Shown here: positions 25,744 to 38,365 of the stretch, piece by piece | Layout of the letters: each line of letters starts with the position of its first letter | Position numbering within the stretch: the stretch's first letter is position 1 | Assembly (NCBI GenBank): GCA_001917535.1 | Contig: MNEF01000124.1 | Span: 24,326-88,325 of the forward strand | Origin: Candidatus Rokubacteria bacterium 13_1_40CM_69_27 | Lineage (GTDB): Bacteria; Methylomirabilota; Methylomirabilia; Rokubacteriales; CSP1-6 | Direction: 5' to 3' | DNA length: 64,000 bases | Notes under the pieces: model-generated | Database searches by the model: none | What the model was told of the DNA's origin: nothing | The model's input: only the letters and a program-made list of their open reading frames with translations | Translations under genes and position numbers: made by a program

Positions 25744-27996
25744 CTAGAACGGTGACCCGACCGAAAACTGCAGCGCGCCGAAGTCCTCGCCCTTCCGTCG
25801 ATCGAGGTTGACACCGTAGTCGATTCGAATGGGGCCGAACGGGGACTGCCAGCGGATCCCCGCCCCCGCCGCCTCTCGGAGATCGGTCGGATCGAACTTG
25901 GTGTTGAAGCCGTAGACGTTGCCGATGTCGAAGAAGCCCGCGATGCGGATGTTGAACGGCAACGGGATGATGTATTCGAGGTTGCCGAGCAGCTCGCTGG
26001 TGCCGCCGATCCTCACTCCGGTGTCGTCGCGCGGCGAGATCTTCCGGAACTTGAAGCCCCGGATGCTGTTGGGGCCGCCGAGGTAGAACCGCTCGAAGAT
26101 CGGCAGCGGCCTGTCGGCCCATCCGAACCCGTAGCCGGCCTCGCCGCGCCCGGACAGGATGTGATCGAGCCAGATCGGCTTGAAGTAGCTCATGGATCCC
26201 ACCGACTTCACGAACTGCGAGTCGCCGCCGAGCCCGGCGAAGTCCACATTCAGTGACACCTGCCCGCCCCGGGTGGGGGAGATGACGCTGTCGCGGCTTT
26301 CCCGCGTCAGCGCGCCGGATACGAGCGAGGTCACCCGGGTGCCAGCCTCCTCGCGGAGAAACGGGTCCGAGTCATCCCGGAGGTGGCTGATGGTGTCGCG
26401 GGTAAGGCGATAGCCCGTGTGCCAGCGCCAGTACTCCGCGAACGGACGGCTGAGCCGCAGGCCGCCGCCCAGCGTCTCGTAATCGTACTCGATGAACTGG
26501 CGTGCGGTGCTGAAGATATCGAACCCGGCGGACAGCGGTCGGTCGAAGAGCCAGGGCTCGGTGAAGCTGATGATGCCCTGCTGGGTGTTCGCCCCCGCCC
26601 GGATGCGGATCGAGGCCTCCCAGCCGCGCCCCAGGAAATTGCGCTGCGACAGGTCGATCGTGCCGATGAAGCTGTCCACCGAGGAATAGCCGCCGCCGAT
26701 GCTGAAGATGCCGGTCGGCCGCTCGGTGACCTCGACGTTGACGACGATCCGGGTCTTGTCGGAGCCGGGCTGGGTGGCCACGTCGACGTTCTCGAAGTAT
26801 CCCAGGTTCAGCAGGCGCTGGCGCGCCCGCTGCAGCTTCTGCAGGGTGAACAGGTCGCCCTCGGCCATCGGGATCTCACGACGAAGAATTTTGTCCTGCG
26901 AGCGGAGGTTCCCGCTGATGTTGATGCGCTCCACGTAGACCTCAGGACCCTCGTTGATCTCGAGGAAGATGTTCACCTTGGCCGTGGCCTGAAGCTGGTC
27001 CGTCTTGGGGTTGATGTCCACGGACGCCCGGCCGACGGTGCTGTAGAGGTCGGTGATCTGCCGGATGCTCTCGCGCAGCTTCGTCCGGGAGTAGACGTCG
27101 CCGGGCTTGAGGCTGACCAGGCGCCGCACCTCGCTCTCGGGGAAGAGCGTCACCCCGGTGATCGTGACCTCGCCCACCCGGTACTGCGGCCCCTCCACCA
27201 CGGTGAACGTGAGCGTGACCCGCGCCTTCTCCCGATCGACGGCGACGTCGTATCCGTCGACCCGAGCCTGGACGTAGCCGTGATCGTTGTAGAGGGCCAG
27301 GATCCGCTCGACGTCCTCGTCGAGCTTCTGGCGCTGGAGCTTGCCCCGGAGGATGAAGTACTCGCGCTCCCGCGTCGCCAGCGCTTTCTTGATCTCACGG
27401 TCGGTGAGGCCCTTGTTGCCCTGGATCACGATGCGGTCGATGGTGATCTGCCGCCCCTCGTTGATGCTGAAGACCACCCGGACGTCGCCGTCGGCGAACT
27501 TCTCTACCTCCGGCGTGATCTGCACTTCGAAGTACCCCTCCTGCTCGTAGAACTCGGTCAGCCTTTCCTTGGCCTTCTGGACATCGACGGGGTTGTAGAC
27601 GCTGCCGAGCTTGAGGTCGATCTTATCTTGTAATTCGCTCGTCGTGACCTTCTTGTTCCCCACGAAGTCGACGTCGCGCACGAAGGGGCGCTCCACGACG
27701 ACGAAGATCACCCTGACGCCTCCCTCGAAGTCCTCGACCTTGAGCTGGACGTCGTCGAAGAAGCCGAGGCCGAAGATCGATCGGAGGTCTTCACTGAGCT
27801 GGGAGGGATTGAAGGGCGAGCCGATCTTGGCCTGCACCCGACCGAGAATCACCGCCTCCTGGACCCGGCGGTTGCCCTCGACGCCGATCTCTTTCACGAG
27901 GATGGAACGCTGCTGCGCCGCCGCCCGTCCGGTGGGGACGAACAGGGCCACGCACGCAAAAAAAATGGAGAGGCGCACTCTCCCCCTGATCCTCAC
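25744..27996 (-). CDS. bamA: Outer membrane protein assembly factor BamA
   Basis: Central Omp85 subunit of the beta-barrel assembly machine. 750 residues with a signal peptide (LSIFFACVALFVPTGRAAAQ), five POTRA domains over roughly residues 30-400 (for example VKEIGVEGNRRVQEAVILGR and VGEVTITGVTLFPESEVRRL), and a 16-strand barrel. The L6 loop motif is in YLGGPNSIRGFKF. The last residue is phenylalanine (LQFSVGSPF), the usual outer-membrane signal. It lies 29 bases below clpC on the same strand and heads the ompH-lpxD-lpxA series. Confidence 0.96.
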   Translation of the reverse strand: MRIRGRVRLSIFFACVALFVPTGRAAAQQRSILVKEIGVEGNRRVQEAVILGRVQAKIGSPFNPSQLSEDLRSIFGLGFFDDVQLKVEDFEGGVRVIFVVVERPFVRDVDFVGNKKVTTSELQDKIDLKLGSVYNPVDVQKAKERLTEFYEQEGYFEVQITPEVEKFADGDVRVVFSINEGRQITIDRIVIQGNKGLTDREIKKALATREREYFILRGKLQRQKLDEDVERILALYNDHGYVQARVDGYDVAVDREKARVTLTFTVVEGPQYRVGEVTITGVTLFPESEVRRLVSLKPGDVYSRTKLRESIRQITDLYSTVGRASVDINPKTDQLQATAKVNIFLEINEGPEVYVERINISGNLRSQDKILRREIPMAEGDLFTLQKLQRARQRLLNLGYFENVDVATQPGSDKTRIVVNVEVTERPTGIFSIGGGYSSVDSFIGTIDLSQRNFLGRGWEASIRIRAGANTQQGIISFTEPWLFDRPLSAGFDIFSTARQFIEYDYETLGGGLRLSRPFAEYWRWHTGYRLTRDTISHLRDDSDPFLREEAGTRVTSLVSGALTRESRDSVISPTRGGQVSLNVDFAGLGGDSQFVKSVGSMSYFKPIWLDHILSGRGEAGYGFGWADRPLPIFERFYLGGPNSIRGFKFRKISPRDDTGVRIGGTSELLGNLEYIIPLPFNIRIAGFFDIGNVYGFNTKFDPTDLREAAGAGIRWQSPFGPIRIDYGVNLDRRKGEDFGALQFSVGSPF

Positions 27997-28025
27997 CGGC
28001 CGCTCAGGCTCGCGCGAACTTTTGC

Positions 28026-30473
28026 CTAGTGTTCTGCAAGCTCGAGAGGCGCGTCGGCGGCCTGGGCCGCGCGGAACACGAAGTTGCCCCCTTCGACGTC
28101 CACCTCGATCCGCGCGCTCTCCGGAATCTGACCGCGAACGATCGCCTCCGCCAGTGGGTCCTCGATGTGCTTCTGGATGGTTCGCCTGAGCTGTCGGGCC
28201 CCGTAGGTCGCGTCGTAGCCCTTCTCGACCAGCACATTCTCCGCGACCGGCGTCAGGACCAGCTCGATGCCCCGGTCGGAGAGCTGCTTGTTGATGCGCC
28301 GGATCATCAACCGGATGATCTCCTTGATGTGCTCGGCGGTCAGCGCGTGGAAGACCACGCTCTCATCGACCCGGTTGAGGAACTCCGGCCGGAACGCCCG
28401 CTTGAGCTCCTCCATCACGCGGTCCTTCATCTTCTCGTACGAGTGCTCGTCCGACTCCTGGAGGAAGCCCGGCGATACGCGCTTGCCGATCAGGCTGGTG
28501 CCCAGATTCGAGGTCATGATCAGGATCGTGTTCTTGAAATCGACGACGTGCCCGAGCGAGTCCGTCAGGCGGCCGTCGTCCAATACCTGGAGCAGCATGT
28601 TGAAGACGTCCGGGTGGGCCTTCTCGATCTCGTCGAAGAGCACCACCGAGTACGGGCGCCGCCGCACCTTCTCGGTCAGGAACCCGCCCTCCTCGTAGCC
28701 GACGTAGCCGGGCGGCGCGCCCAGCAGGCGCGAGACGGAGAACTTCTCCATGTACTCCGACATGTCGACGCGGATCAGCGCGTTCTCGTCGCCGAAGAGG
28801 TACTCGGCCAGCGCCCGGGCCAGCTCCGTCTTGCCCACGCCGGTCGGACCCAGGAAGATGAACGACCCCACCGGCCGCTTGGCATCCTTGAGGCCGGCCC
28901 GCGAACGCCGGATGGCCCGGGACACGGCGGCGACGGCGGCGTCCTGGCCGATGATCCGCCCGTGCAGCGCCTCCTCCATGCGCGCCAGCTTCGCGGATTC
29001 CTTCTCCTCGAGCTTGGCCAGCGGGATGCCCGTCCAGCGGGAAACGATGAACTCGATGTCCTCTTCCTCGACCAGCTGCTTGCCCTTGCCCTTGTTCTTC
29101 TCCCATTCCCGCTTGAGCTCCTCCTCGCGATGGCGGAGGATCTTCTCTTTTTCGCGGAGAGAGGCGGCCTTCTCGAACTCCTGGGCCTCCAGGTACATGT
29201 CCTTCTCCCGGATCACCCGCTCCAGCTCCCGCTCGATCTCCTTCACCTCGGGCGGCGGCGTCAGCGCCATGAGCCGCGTCCTCGAAGACGCCTCGTCGAT
29301 GACGTCGATCGCTTTGTCCGGAAGTTGACGATCCGTGATGTAGCGGTCGGCGAGATTGACGGCCGCCGTGATGGCTTGCTCCGTGATCTTGACGCGGTGG
29401 TGCGCCTCGTACTTGTGGCGCAGGCCCCGAATGATCTCGATCGCCTCCGGCACCGACGGCGCCTTCACGATGACCGGCTGGAAGCGGCGCTCGAGGGCGC
29501 CGTCCTTCTCGATGTACTTGCGGTACTCGTCGAGCGTCGTCGCTCCGATCGTCTGGATCTCGCCGCGGGAGAGCGCCGGCTTGAGCATGTTGGAGGCGTC
29601 GATGGCGCCCTCGGCCGCCCCGGCCCCGATGAGCGTGTGCAGCTCGTCGAGGAACAGAATGACGTTCTCCGACTGGCGGATCTCCTTCATCACGGCCTTG
29701 AGCCGCTCCTCGAACTGGCCGCGGTACTTCGTCCCGGCCACCAGCGCACCCAGATCGAGCTGGAGCAGCCGCTTGTTCAGCAGAACGTCGGGCACGTCGT
29801 GGGCGATGATCTTCTGGGCCAGGCCCTCGACGATCGCCGTCTTGCCCACACCCGGCTCGCCGATGAGCACGGGGTTGTTCTTCGTGCGGCGGGCCAGGAT
29901 CTGGATGACGCGCTCGATCTCCTGCTCGCGGCCGATCACCGGGTCGAGCTTGCTCTCGCGGGCCAGCTGGGTGAGGTCGCGGGCGAACTCGTCGAGTACC
30001 GGAGTCTGCGAACGCTTCTTGGGCCGGGGGTAGTACTGGTCGCCGAGGAGCGCGAGCGTTTCCTGCCGGACCTCGTCCAGCCGCGCGCCCAGCGATTCGA
30101 GAATCTTGGCCGCGATCGACTGGCCTTCCTTCATGAGCCCGAGCAGGAGGTGCTCGGTACCGATGTAGTTGTGGCCGAGCTGCCGCGCCTCCTCGATCGA
30201 CAGCTCGAGGACGCGTTTGGCCTGCGGCGTGAACGGCACCTCACCGAACGTCAGCGTCTTCGGAAAACCTGCCAGCGCGCGCTCGACTTCCGCCTTGACC
30301 GTCTCCAGGCGGAGCCCGAGGCGCTGGAGCACGGCCGTCGCGATGCCTTCGCCGTCACGGATGAGCCCGAGCAGGACGTGCTCCGTCCCCACGAAGTCGT
30401 GGCGGAAGCGTCCCGCCTCTTCCCGCGCCAAGATGATGACCCGCCGCGCCCGTTCGGTGAATCGTTCGAACAC
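28026..30473 (-). CDS. clpC: ATP-dependent Clp protease ATP-binding subunit ClpC
   Basis: Hsp100 AAA+ unfoldase that feeds ClpP. 815 residues beginning with GTG (30473) after a G-rich ribosome site. Order: two N-terminal Clp repeats ([40 protein letters not shown]), first AAA+ module ([28 protein letters not shown]), a middle region with a UVR-like segment ([15 protein letters not shown]), and second AAA+ module ([20 protein letters not shown]). The UVR-type middle domain distinguishes ClpC from ClpB and ClpA. A predicted promoter lies upstream; bamA follows 29 bases later and may be cotranscribed. Confidence 0.95.
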   Translation of the reverse strand: MFERFTERARRVIILAREEAGRFRHDFVGTEHVLLGLIRDGEGIATAVLQRLGLRLETVKAEVERALAGFPKTLTFGEVPFTPQAKRVLELSIEEARQLGHNYIGTEHLLLGLMKEGQSIAAKILESLGARLDEVRQETLALLGDQYYPRPKKRSQTPVLDEFARDLTQLARESKLDPVIGREQEIERVIQILARRTKNNPVLIGEPGVGKTAIVEGLAQKIIAHDVPDVLLNKRLLQLDLGALVAGTKYRGQFEERLKAVMKEIRQSENVILFLDELHTLIGAGAAEGAIDASNMLKPALSRGEIQTIGATTLDEYRKYIEKDGALERRFQPVIVKAPSVPEAIEIIRGLRHKYEAHHRVKITEQAITAAVNLADRYITDRQLPDKAIDVIDEASSRTRLMALTPPPEVKEIERELERVIREKDMYLEAQEFEKAASLREKEKILRHREEELKREWEKNKGKGKQLVEEEDIEFIVSRWTGIPLAKLEEKESAKLARMEEALHGRIIGQDAAVAAVSRAIRRSRAGLKDAKRPVGSFIFLGPTGVGKTELARALAEYLFGDENALIRVDMSEYMEKFSVSRLLGAPPGYVGYEEGGFLTEKVRRRPYSVVLFDEIEKAHPDVFNMLLQVLDDGRLTDSLGHVVDFKNTILIMTSNLGTSLIGKRVSPGFLQESDEHSYEKMKDRVMEELKRAFRPEFLNRVDESVVFHALTAEHIKEIIRLMIRRINKQLSDRGIELVLTPVAENVLVEKGYDATYGARQLRRTIQKHIEDPLAEAIVRGQIPESARIEVDVEGGNFVFRAAQAADAPLELAEH

Positions 30474-30548
30474 TGGTGTGCCCCCCCACCCCTTTCAGTC
30501 GCGCCGGATGCCGATTTTTCTTTCCCCGACGGCTAGTTACTGGATTTC

Positions 30549-30577
30549 AGTATAGCCCACGCCCCTACCGGTCGCCA
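30549..30577 (-). promoter_or_regulatory. Predicted sigma-70 promoter for clpC
   Basis: On the minus strand a -10 box TATACT (30549-30554) and a weak -35 TGGCGA (30572-30577) are separated by 17 bases. The transcript leader would be about 70 bases before the clpC GTG. The 165-base gap 30474-30638 between lolD and clpC holds this promoter and no other gene I can support. Confidence 0.5.
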
Positions 30578-30638
30578 GCGTTTTTCTTCCGCCAATCACT
30601 AACCCTGCGAAACTCCAGCGGGAAACTCGCCGGTGCCG

Positions 30639-31332
<694 letters not shown>

Positions 31333-31340
<8 letters not shown>

Positions 31341-32558
31341 AGCGCAACACATCCACCGGGATCAGCGCCCCCGCCCGGCGCGCGGGGAGGATCGTGGCCA
31401 GGAACGACAGGAGCAGGGTGGCCCCGACGACGAGGAGGAAGTCCGTGGGCGTCAGCTTCATCGGCAGGTAGTCGATCTGGTACACGTCGCCGGCCAGGCG
31501 GATGATCTTGTAGGAGTTCTGGATCCAGATCAGCAGGAGGCCGACCGCCGAGCCCGCCACGGTGCCCACGACGCCGATGGTCATGCCGACGGTGAAGAAC
31601 ACGGCGGTGATGCTGGAGGCCGACGCCCCGATGGCCTTGAGGATCCCGACCTCCTTGCGCTTCTCGGCGACCAGGAGGACCAGGTGGCCGATGATGGCGA
31701 AGGCGGCGACGAGGACGATGATCGTCACGATGACGAAGAGGGCCAGCTTCTCGAGCTGGAGCGCGGCGAACAAGTTGCGGTTCATGTCCATCCAATCGCG
31801 CACCCAGTAGCCGAACCCCAGCTGTCTGGCGATGAGGGCGCCCACGCGCTTGGCCTCGAACGGATCGGTCAGCTTGACCTCGATGCCGGTGACCCGCCCG
31901 GACAGCGCCGCGAACTCCTGGGCCGCCGCCAACGTCAGATAGGCGATCGACGAGTCGTACTCGTACATGCCGACCTCCACCGTGCCGGCCACGGTGAAGC
32001 GGCGCATGCGGGGCACCATACCCACGGCGGTGACGGCGCCCTTGGGCGAGATGACGGTGACGCCGTCGCCGACGACCACGCCCAGAGTGCGCGCCAGCTC
32101 GACGCCCAGCAGGATCGCCGGCTGGCCGTCGAGGAGCAGGTCGAGGCTGCCCGCGCGGAGCTGGGCGCGGAGGTCGGCCACCAGGGCGGGCGTGGCCAGG
32201 TCCACCCCGCGGACCAAGCCGCCGTGAGCTCCGCCCCCCTCGGTCGTGAAGAGCGCCTGCTGGAGCACGAAGGGCGTGGCCGATCGTACGCCGGTGACGG
32301 TCTTCACCCGGCCGGCGACCGCCTCGGCGTCGGCGACACCGCCCCCGGCGCCGAAGATGAGCAGATGCGGATTCGCCGCGATGATCTTGTCGCGAATGCC
32401 GTCCTGGAAGCCGGTCATCACGGCCAGCACGACGATGAGCGCGGCCACGCCCAGGAAGACGCCGCCGACGCCGATCCAGACGAACAGCGATAGGTTCGTC
32501 CGCTGGCCGGTCGCCCGCAGGTACCGAAGACCGAGGAACAGCTCGAAGGGTACCCGGC

Positions 32559-32562
<4 letters not shown>
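31333..32562 (-). CDS. lolC: Lipoprotein-releasing ABC transporter permease (LolC/LolE/LolF type)
   Basis: 409 residues. An N-terminal transmembrane helix after [14 protein letters not shown] ([20 protein letters not shown]) is followed by a large periplasmic domain of about 220 residues, then an FtsX domain with three helices (for example [20 protein letters not shown] and [20 protein letters not shown]) and the [16 protein letters not shown] coupling segment. Only one permease gene is present next to lolD, so it probably works as a homodimer, as in lineages with a single LolC/E protein. Starts in an ATGA overlap with the lysS stop. Confidence 0.92.
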
Positions 32563-34075
<1,513 letters not shown>

Positions 34076-34079
<4 letters not shown>

Positions 34080-35180
34080 GCCTGGCTCCCGCGCACTCCG
34101 AGGAGGAACGCCTTGATGAACGGATCGATCTCACCGTCCATGACGGCCTCGACGTTGCCGATTTCCACACCGGTGCGATGGTCCTTCACGCGCTGCTCGG
34201 GATGGAAGGTGTAGGAGCGGATCTGACTGCCGAAGGCGATCCCCTTCTTCTCCCCCGTGAGCTCCGCCAGCTCCTCGCGCTGCTTCTTCTGCGCGAGCTC
34301 GTAGAGGCGCGCTTTTAAAATCCGCATGGCGGTGTCGCGGTTGCGCAACTGCGAGCGCTCGTTCTGGCACTGCACGACGATCCCGGTGGGCAGATGCGTG
34401 ATCCGCACGGCCGAATCGGCGGTGTTGACGCCCTGTCCGCCCGGGCCCGACGAGCGGAAGACGTCGACGCGAATCTCGTCCTCCCGCACGTTGACCTCCA
34501 CGTCGTCGACCTCGGGAACGACGGCGACCGAAGCGAAGCTGGTCTGCCGTCGCCGGGAGGCGTCGAACGGCGAGATGCGCACCAGGCGGTGCACGCCGGC
34601 CTCGCCGCGCAGGAAGCCGTAAGCGTACTCGCCGGTGACCTCGATCGTCACCGACTTGATCCCGGCCTCCTCCCCCGGCAGCAGATCGACGACCTCGGCC
34701 TTGAAGCCGTTGCGCTCGCACCACCGGAGGTACATGCGCATGAGCATCTGGGCCCAGTCCTGGGACTCGGTGCCGCCGGCGCCGGGGTGGATGCTGAGGA
34801 TGGCCGCCTTGCTGTCGTGCGGACCCGAGAGCATGACCTTGAGCTCGAACTCGTCGAGCTCCTTCCTGAGCCGGGCTACGCCGTCGGAGATCTCGGCGTC
34901 CAGGCTGCCGTCGTCGGCCTCCTGGGCCAGCTCGAGCATGACCCCGAGGTCTTGGGCCTGGCGGCCGAGCTCGCTGAGCCGCGTGACAACCCGGGTCAGC
35001 TCCGCGCGCTCGCGAATCAGCTCCTGGGCCCGGCGGTTGTCCTCCCAGAACCCGGGCGAGGCCATTTCCGTGTCGATCGCGGCCAGCCGCTGCGCCTTGG
35101 CGGCGATGTCAAAGATGCCTCCGCAGATCGTCGACCCGGCGGGTCAGCTCCGCCACGTCCCGCTTCAGCTCGCCCGCCAT
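34076..35180 (-). CDS. prfB: Peptide chain release factor 2 with programmed +1 frameshift
   Basis: Reads UGA and UAA stops. Translation starts at ATG 35180 (overlapping the lnt TAA) and runs 23 codons to an in-frame TGA at 35109-35111. The site reads CGG AGG CAT CTT TGA C, the classical prfB slippery CTT with a Shine-Dalgarno-like AGG just upstream. A +1 shift skipping one T gives ...[13 protein letters not shown] and continues in the frame ending at 34076; the product is 367 residues, the usual RF2 length. The GGQ peptidyl-hydrolase motif is in [19 protein letters not shown]. Coding parts: 35112-35180 and 34076-35110. Confidence 0.95.
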
Positions 35181-36673
35181 TACCGCGGCCTCCCGAGCGC
35201 TGCCGCGCCCAGCGCGCCGGCCGAGACCAGCAGCCCCAGATACGCGAACCAGTCACCGAGACGGGTGTAGAGCGTCTCGCGCGTACGCAGGGGAACCCGA
35301 TCGATCAGATTGCCCCGCTCGAAGAGATTCAGCGACTTGACGATCCGTCCGGTCGGCGCGATGAAGGCCGACACCCCGGTGTTCGCCGCCCGCACCACCG
35401 CGACGCGATGCTCGATCGCGCGGAAGGGATACATCGCCAGGTGTTGCAGGGGACCGCTCGTCCGGCCGAACCACGCGTCATTCGTCATGTTCACCATCAG
35501 GCGCGCGCCATTCTTCACGAAGCGGCGCACCAGCGCGGGGAAGATACCCTCATAACAGATCACGACACCGAACGGGGCTGGCGGACCCGAGAAGACCACC
35601 GCGCGGGAGCCGGGCGTCAGCTCAGAGATGAACTCCGCCCAGCCCCGAATGAACCCGATCACTCCCGGCAACGGCACGTACTCTCCGAACGGAACCAAGT
35701 GGATCTTATCATACCTGTTCACGATACCTCGTTCGGTCAGTAAAAATGCGGTGTTACGAGCCTCCCGGCCCGATCCCTCACCGATGTCGATCGACCCGAC
35801 GAGCAGCGCCACGTCATACCTGGCCGCCACGTCCTGAAGGGCCTGGAGGAGGACGGGATCCTGTCTGAGGATCGAGGGCGACGCCGTCTCGGGCCACACG
35901 ATGAGGCGGGGATGCTCCCGGGCCGCCCCACGGGTCAAATCACCGTAGATCCCGAGTGTTTGTACCGTGTGGCTAGCGCTCCACTTGAGGGGTTGCTCGA
36001 TCGCAGGCTGCATCACGGCAATCGTCGCCTCGCCGGCGGGCGATGCCTCCGTGAGGCGCGACGTCCCGAACCCGAGCGTCGCCCCCACGACCGCCGTGGC
36101 GAGCGCCAGGCCGACCGCGGCCCGCCGCCATGCCAAGACCGCGCAGCCGGCGATCGCAGCGTTGACAGCGAACACGACGAAGGAGACCGCGTAGACCCCG
36201 GCCAGTTCCGCGACCTGGATCACCGCCAGCTGCCGGTACTGGGAGTAGCCCAGGCTACCCCAGGGAAAGCCGCCCATCAGGTGGCCCCGCACCCACTCCG
36301 CGCCCACCCAGAGAAACGGTGCGACGAGCAGCGCGCAGGTCGCTCCCCGCCGAGTGGCGATCCAGGAGACGGCGCCGGCCACGAGACCGGAGTACAGGCC
36401 GCAGTACCCCGCCAGCAGCGCCGTCGGCAGCCACGTCAGCGGCCAGGGGATCTCGCTATAGACGCGGAAGGTGAAGTTCAGCCACCGGAGGAGTAGCAGA
36501 AAGAACACGAAGCCCGCGAGCCAGCCCCAGCCCAGCGCCGGGCGCGGCGGCCGCGTGAGGGCCAGGACGAGGACGGGGCTGAGCGCGATCCAGGCGGCGC
36601 CCGCCCAGTCGACACGCGGATAGGCGAGCGCCAGCGCCGCGCCGGCCGCCACCGCCAGCACGGCCACCCCCAC
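35180..36673 (-). CDS. lnt: Apolipoprotein N-acyltransferase
   Basis: Inner-membrane enzyme adding the third acyl chain to lipoproteins. About 497 residues: several N-terminal transmembrane helices (for example GWLAGFVFFLLLLRWLNFTF), then a periplasmic nitrilase domain. The Glu-Lys-Cys triad is visible in VWPETASPSIL (Glu), RYDKIHLVPFGEYVPL (Lys) and VICYEGIFPALVRRF (Cys). The start is uncertain: no ATG lies just after the phosphoesterase stop, so the GTG at 36673 is used; a CTG slightly upstream is possible. Its stop overlaps the prfB start (TAATG). Confidence 0.92.
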   Translation of the reverse strand: MGVAVLAVAAGAALALAYPRVDWAGAAWIALSPVLVLALTRPPRPALGWGWLAGFVFFLLLLRWLNFTFRVYSEIPWPLTWLPTALLAGYCGLYSGLVAGAVSWIATRRGATCALLVAPFLWVGAEWVRGHLMGGFPWGSLGYSQYRQLAVIQVAELAGVYAVSFVVFAVNAAIAGCAVLAWRRAAVGLALATAVVGATLGFGTSRLTEASPAGEATIAVMQPAIEQPLKWSASHTVQTLGIYGDLTRGAAREHPRLIVWPETASPSILRQDPVLLQALQDVAARYDVALLVGSIDIGEGSGREARNTAFLLTERGIVNRYDKIHLVPFGEYVPLPGVIGFIRGWAEFISELTPGSRAVVFSGPPAPFGVVICYEGIFPALVRRFVKNGARLMVNMTNDAWFGRTSGPLQHLAMYPFRAIEHRVAVVRAANTGVSAFIAPTGRIVKSLNLFERGNLIDRVPLRTRETLYTRLGDWFAYLGLLVSAGALGAAALGRPR

Positions 36674-36707
36674 CGCCGCCGCGAGCGCGTCGCGCAGCGC
36701 GCGCCCC

Positions 36708-37433
36708 TCAGCGGCCCGCGGCCAGGCGATCGGCGAGAAACCTGGGCAGCCCAGCGGCGACGATCTTCGCGCGCGCCGCGTCCAGGTCGTAGGTGACGCG
36801 CCTGATCGCCAGGGTTCGCGCCTCGGCGTCCCACAGGGCGTACGCCGCGCGCGGGTCGTGGTCGCGGGGCTGGCCCACGCTGCCCACATTGATGATGTAC
36901 CGGCCACCAGGATCGATCGCGACCTTCACGTCCCCGGCCTCGTGCCCCCGGCCCCAGGATCCCTGCACCCACATGCCTGGCAGGTGCGAGTGGCCGACGA
37001 AGCACAGCCGCGTGGTGAACGCCCCGAAGGCCGCGAAGCCGTCCTCGGCAGAGACGAGGTACTCCCACTCCTCCGGATATGCCGGCGAGGCGTGGACGAG
37101 GGTGGCGTCCCCCACCTCGCTCACCAGAGGTAGCGACCCCAGCCACGCGCGCTGGTCGTCGTCGAGGCGGTCGTGCGTCCACTCGGCGGCCGCCCGCGCG
37201 TAGGGGTTGAACCAGTTGAGGTCGATCCGCCCAGCCACGGCCTGCTCGTGGTTGCCGCCGACGACCATCTGACAGTGCTCGGCCACCAGCTCGATGCACG
37301 CCTCGGGATCGGCGCCGTAGCCGACGATGTCGCCCAGGCAGAGGAAGGCGTCAACGCGGTCCCGCGCGTCGGCCAGGACGGCCCGCAAGGCCTCGAGGTT
37401 GCCGTGGATGTCGGACAGGATCGCGTACCGCAC
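36708..37433 (-). CDS. Metallophosphoesterase, YfcE/ApaH-like
   Basis: 241 residues of the calcineurin-like metallophosphoesterase superfamily. Metal-binding motifs in order: AILSDIHGNLEAL, CLGDIVGYGADP, VVGGNHEQAV, and the late histidines in VHASPAYPEEW and FVGHSHLPGMWV, then INVGSVGQPRD. It resembles the common family of small cytoplasmic phosphodiesterases encoded near housekeeping genes. Substrate not predictable. It lies ten bases below nusB and just above lnt. Confidence 0.88.
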   Translation of the reverse strand: MRYAILSDIHGNLEALRAVLADARDRVDAFLCLGDIVGYGADPEACIELVAEHCQMVVGGNHEQAVAGRIDLNWFNPYARAAAEWTHDRLDDDQRAWLGSLPLVSEVGDATLVHASPAYPEEWEYLVSAEDGFAAFGAFTTRLCFVGHSHLPGMWVQGSWGRGHEAGDVKVAIDPGGRYIINVGSVGQPRDHDPRAAYALWDAEARTLAIRRVTYDLDAARAKIVAAGLPRFLADRLAAGR

Positions 37434-37442
37434 GGTCCCGGC

Positions 37443-37865
37443 TCAGGACGCCGGACGAAGCTCTTTGTGGATCCGGTCGAGAACTCCGTTGATGAAGCGG
37501 CTCGACTCACCGGTGCCGAACTTTTTCGCGATCTCGATCGCCTCGTTGATGGCCACCTTGGGGGGCACGTCCTCCTGCCAGAGGAGCTCGTAGACGGCCA
37601 GCCGGAGGATGTTCCGGTCGACCACCGCCATGCGCTCGAGGTCCCAATGCTCCGCGTACTGGCGGATCAGCTCGTCGGTCTTGGCCTGGTGCTGCTTGGT
37701 GCCACGCACGAGGGTGTCGGCAAAGACGCGAGTCTCCTCGTCCACCGGATGGCGCGTCCAGAACTCCGCCGCGTGCGGCGTGGGATCGTCGTCGCCGTGG
37801 AGCTCGAGCTGGTAGAGGAACTGCAGCGCGACCTCCCGCGCCTTCCGTCGCCTACCCACGGTCAC
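37443..37865 (-). CDS. nusB: Transcription antitermination factor NusB
   Basis: Binds boxA RNA with NusE (S10) in rRNA antitermination. 140 residues, all-helical, with RRRKAREVALQFLYQLELHG at the start, MAVVDRNILRLAVYELLWQ in the middle and KVAINEAIEIAKKFGTGESS then RFINGVLDRIHKEL at the end, all strong NusB motifs. It overlaps ribH by 14 bases; ribH-nusB is a widespread gene pair. Confidence 0.95.
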   Translation of the reverse strand: MTVGRRRKAREVALQFLYQLELHGDDDPTPHAAEFWTRHPVDEETRVFADTLVRGTKQHQAKTDELIRQYAEHWDLERMAVVDRNILRLAVYELLWQEDVPPKVAINEAIEIAKKFGTGESSRFINGVLDRIHKELRPAS

Positions 37866-38364
37866 GCACCTTGCGGACGAACGTGGCCATCTCCAGCGCG
37901 GCGTCAGCCGCCTCCTCGCCGCGGTTGCCCACCTCTCCGCCCGCCCGCTCCCACGCCTGCTCCTCCGACAGCGCCGTGATGACGCCGAACGTCGTCGGCA
38001 CCCCCGTCGTCAACGCCACGTGGCGGATCCCCGTGGCAGCCTCCCGCGCCACGTGCTCGAAGTGGGGCGTCTGCCCGCGGATGACGACGCCGACGCAGAC
38101 GATCCCCGCGTAGCGCCCGGTCGCCGCCAGGTGCGCGGCGGCCTGGGGTAGCTCGAAGGAGCCCGGAACCCAGTGGACCTCGACGTCGCCCGGCGGGATC
38201 TTCGCGCCCGCGAACGCGTGGAGCGCGCCATCGACCAGGCGTTTGGTGATCCGCTCGTTGAAGCGCGCCGCGACGATGGCGAACTTCGGGAGCCCGGCGC
38301 CCCCCCGCGGTGCGCGGGCGCCGCCCGCCATCGACCGCTGCGGCCTGGGCGCGCGGCCAGCCAT
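37852..38364 (-). CDS. ribH: 6,7-dimethyl-8-ribityllumazine synthase
   Basis: Condenses 5-amino-6-ribitylaminouracil with dihydroxybutanone phosphate, the penultimate step of riboflavin synthesis. 170 residues; FAIVAARFNERITKRLVDGA, WVPGSFELPQAAAHLAATGR, the catalytic-loop GVVIRGQTPHFEHVAREA and TTFGVITALSEEQAWERAGG are all present. The first 25 or so residues are an Arg/Gly-rich extension; an ATG at 38331 is an alternative start. Its start lies one base below the stop of a 56-codon mini-ORF that bridges the gap from ribBA. Confidence 0.93.
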   Translation of the reverse strand: MAGRAPRPQRSMAGGARAPRGGAGLPKFAIVAARFNERITKRLVDGALHAFAGAKIPPGDVEVHWVPGSFELPQAAAHLAATGRYAGIVCVGVVIRGQTPHFEHVAREAATGIRHVALTTGVPTTFGVITALSEEQAWERAGGEVGNRGEEAADAALEMATFVRKVRDRG

Positions 38365-38365
38365 C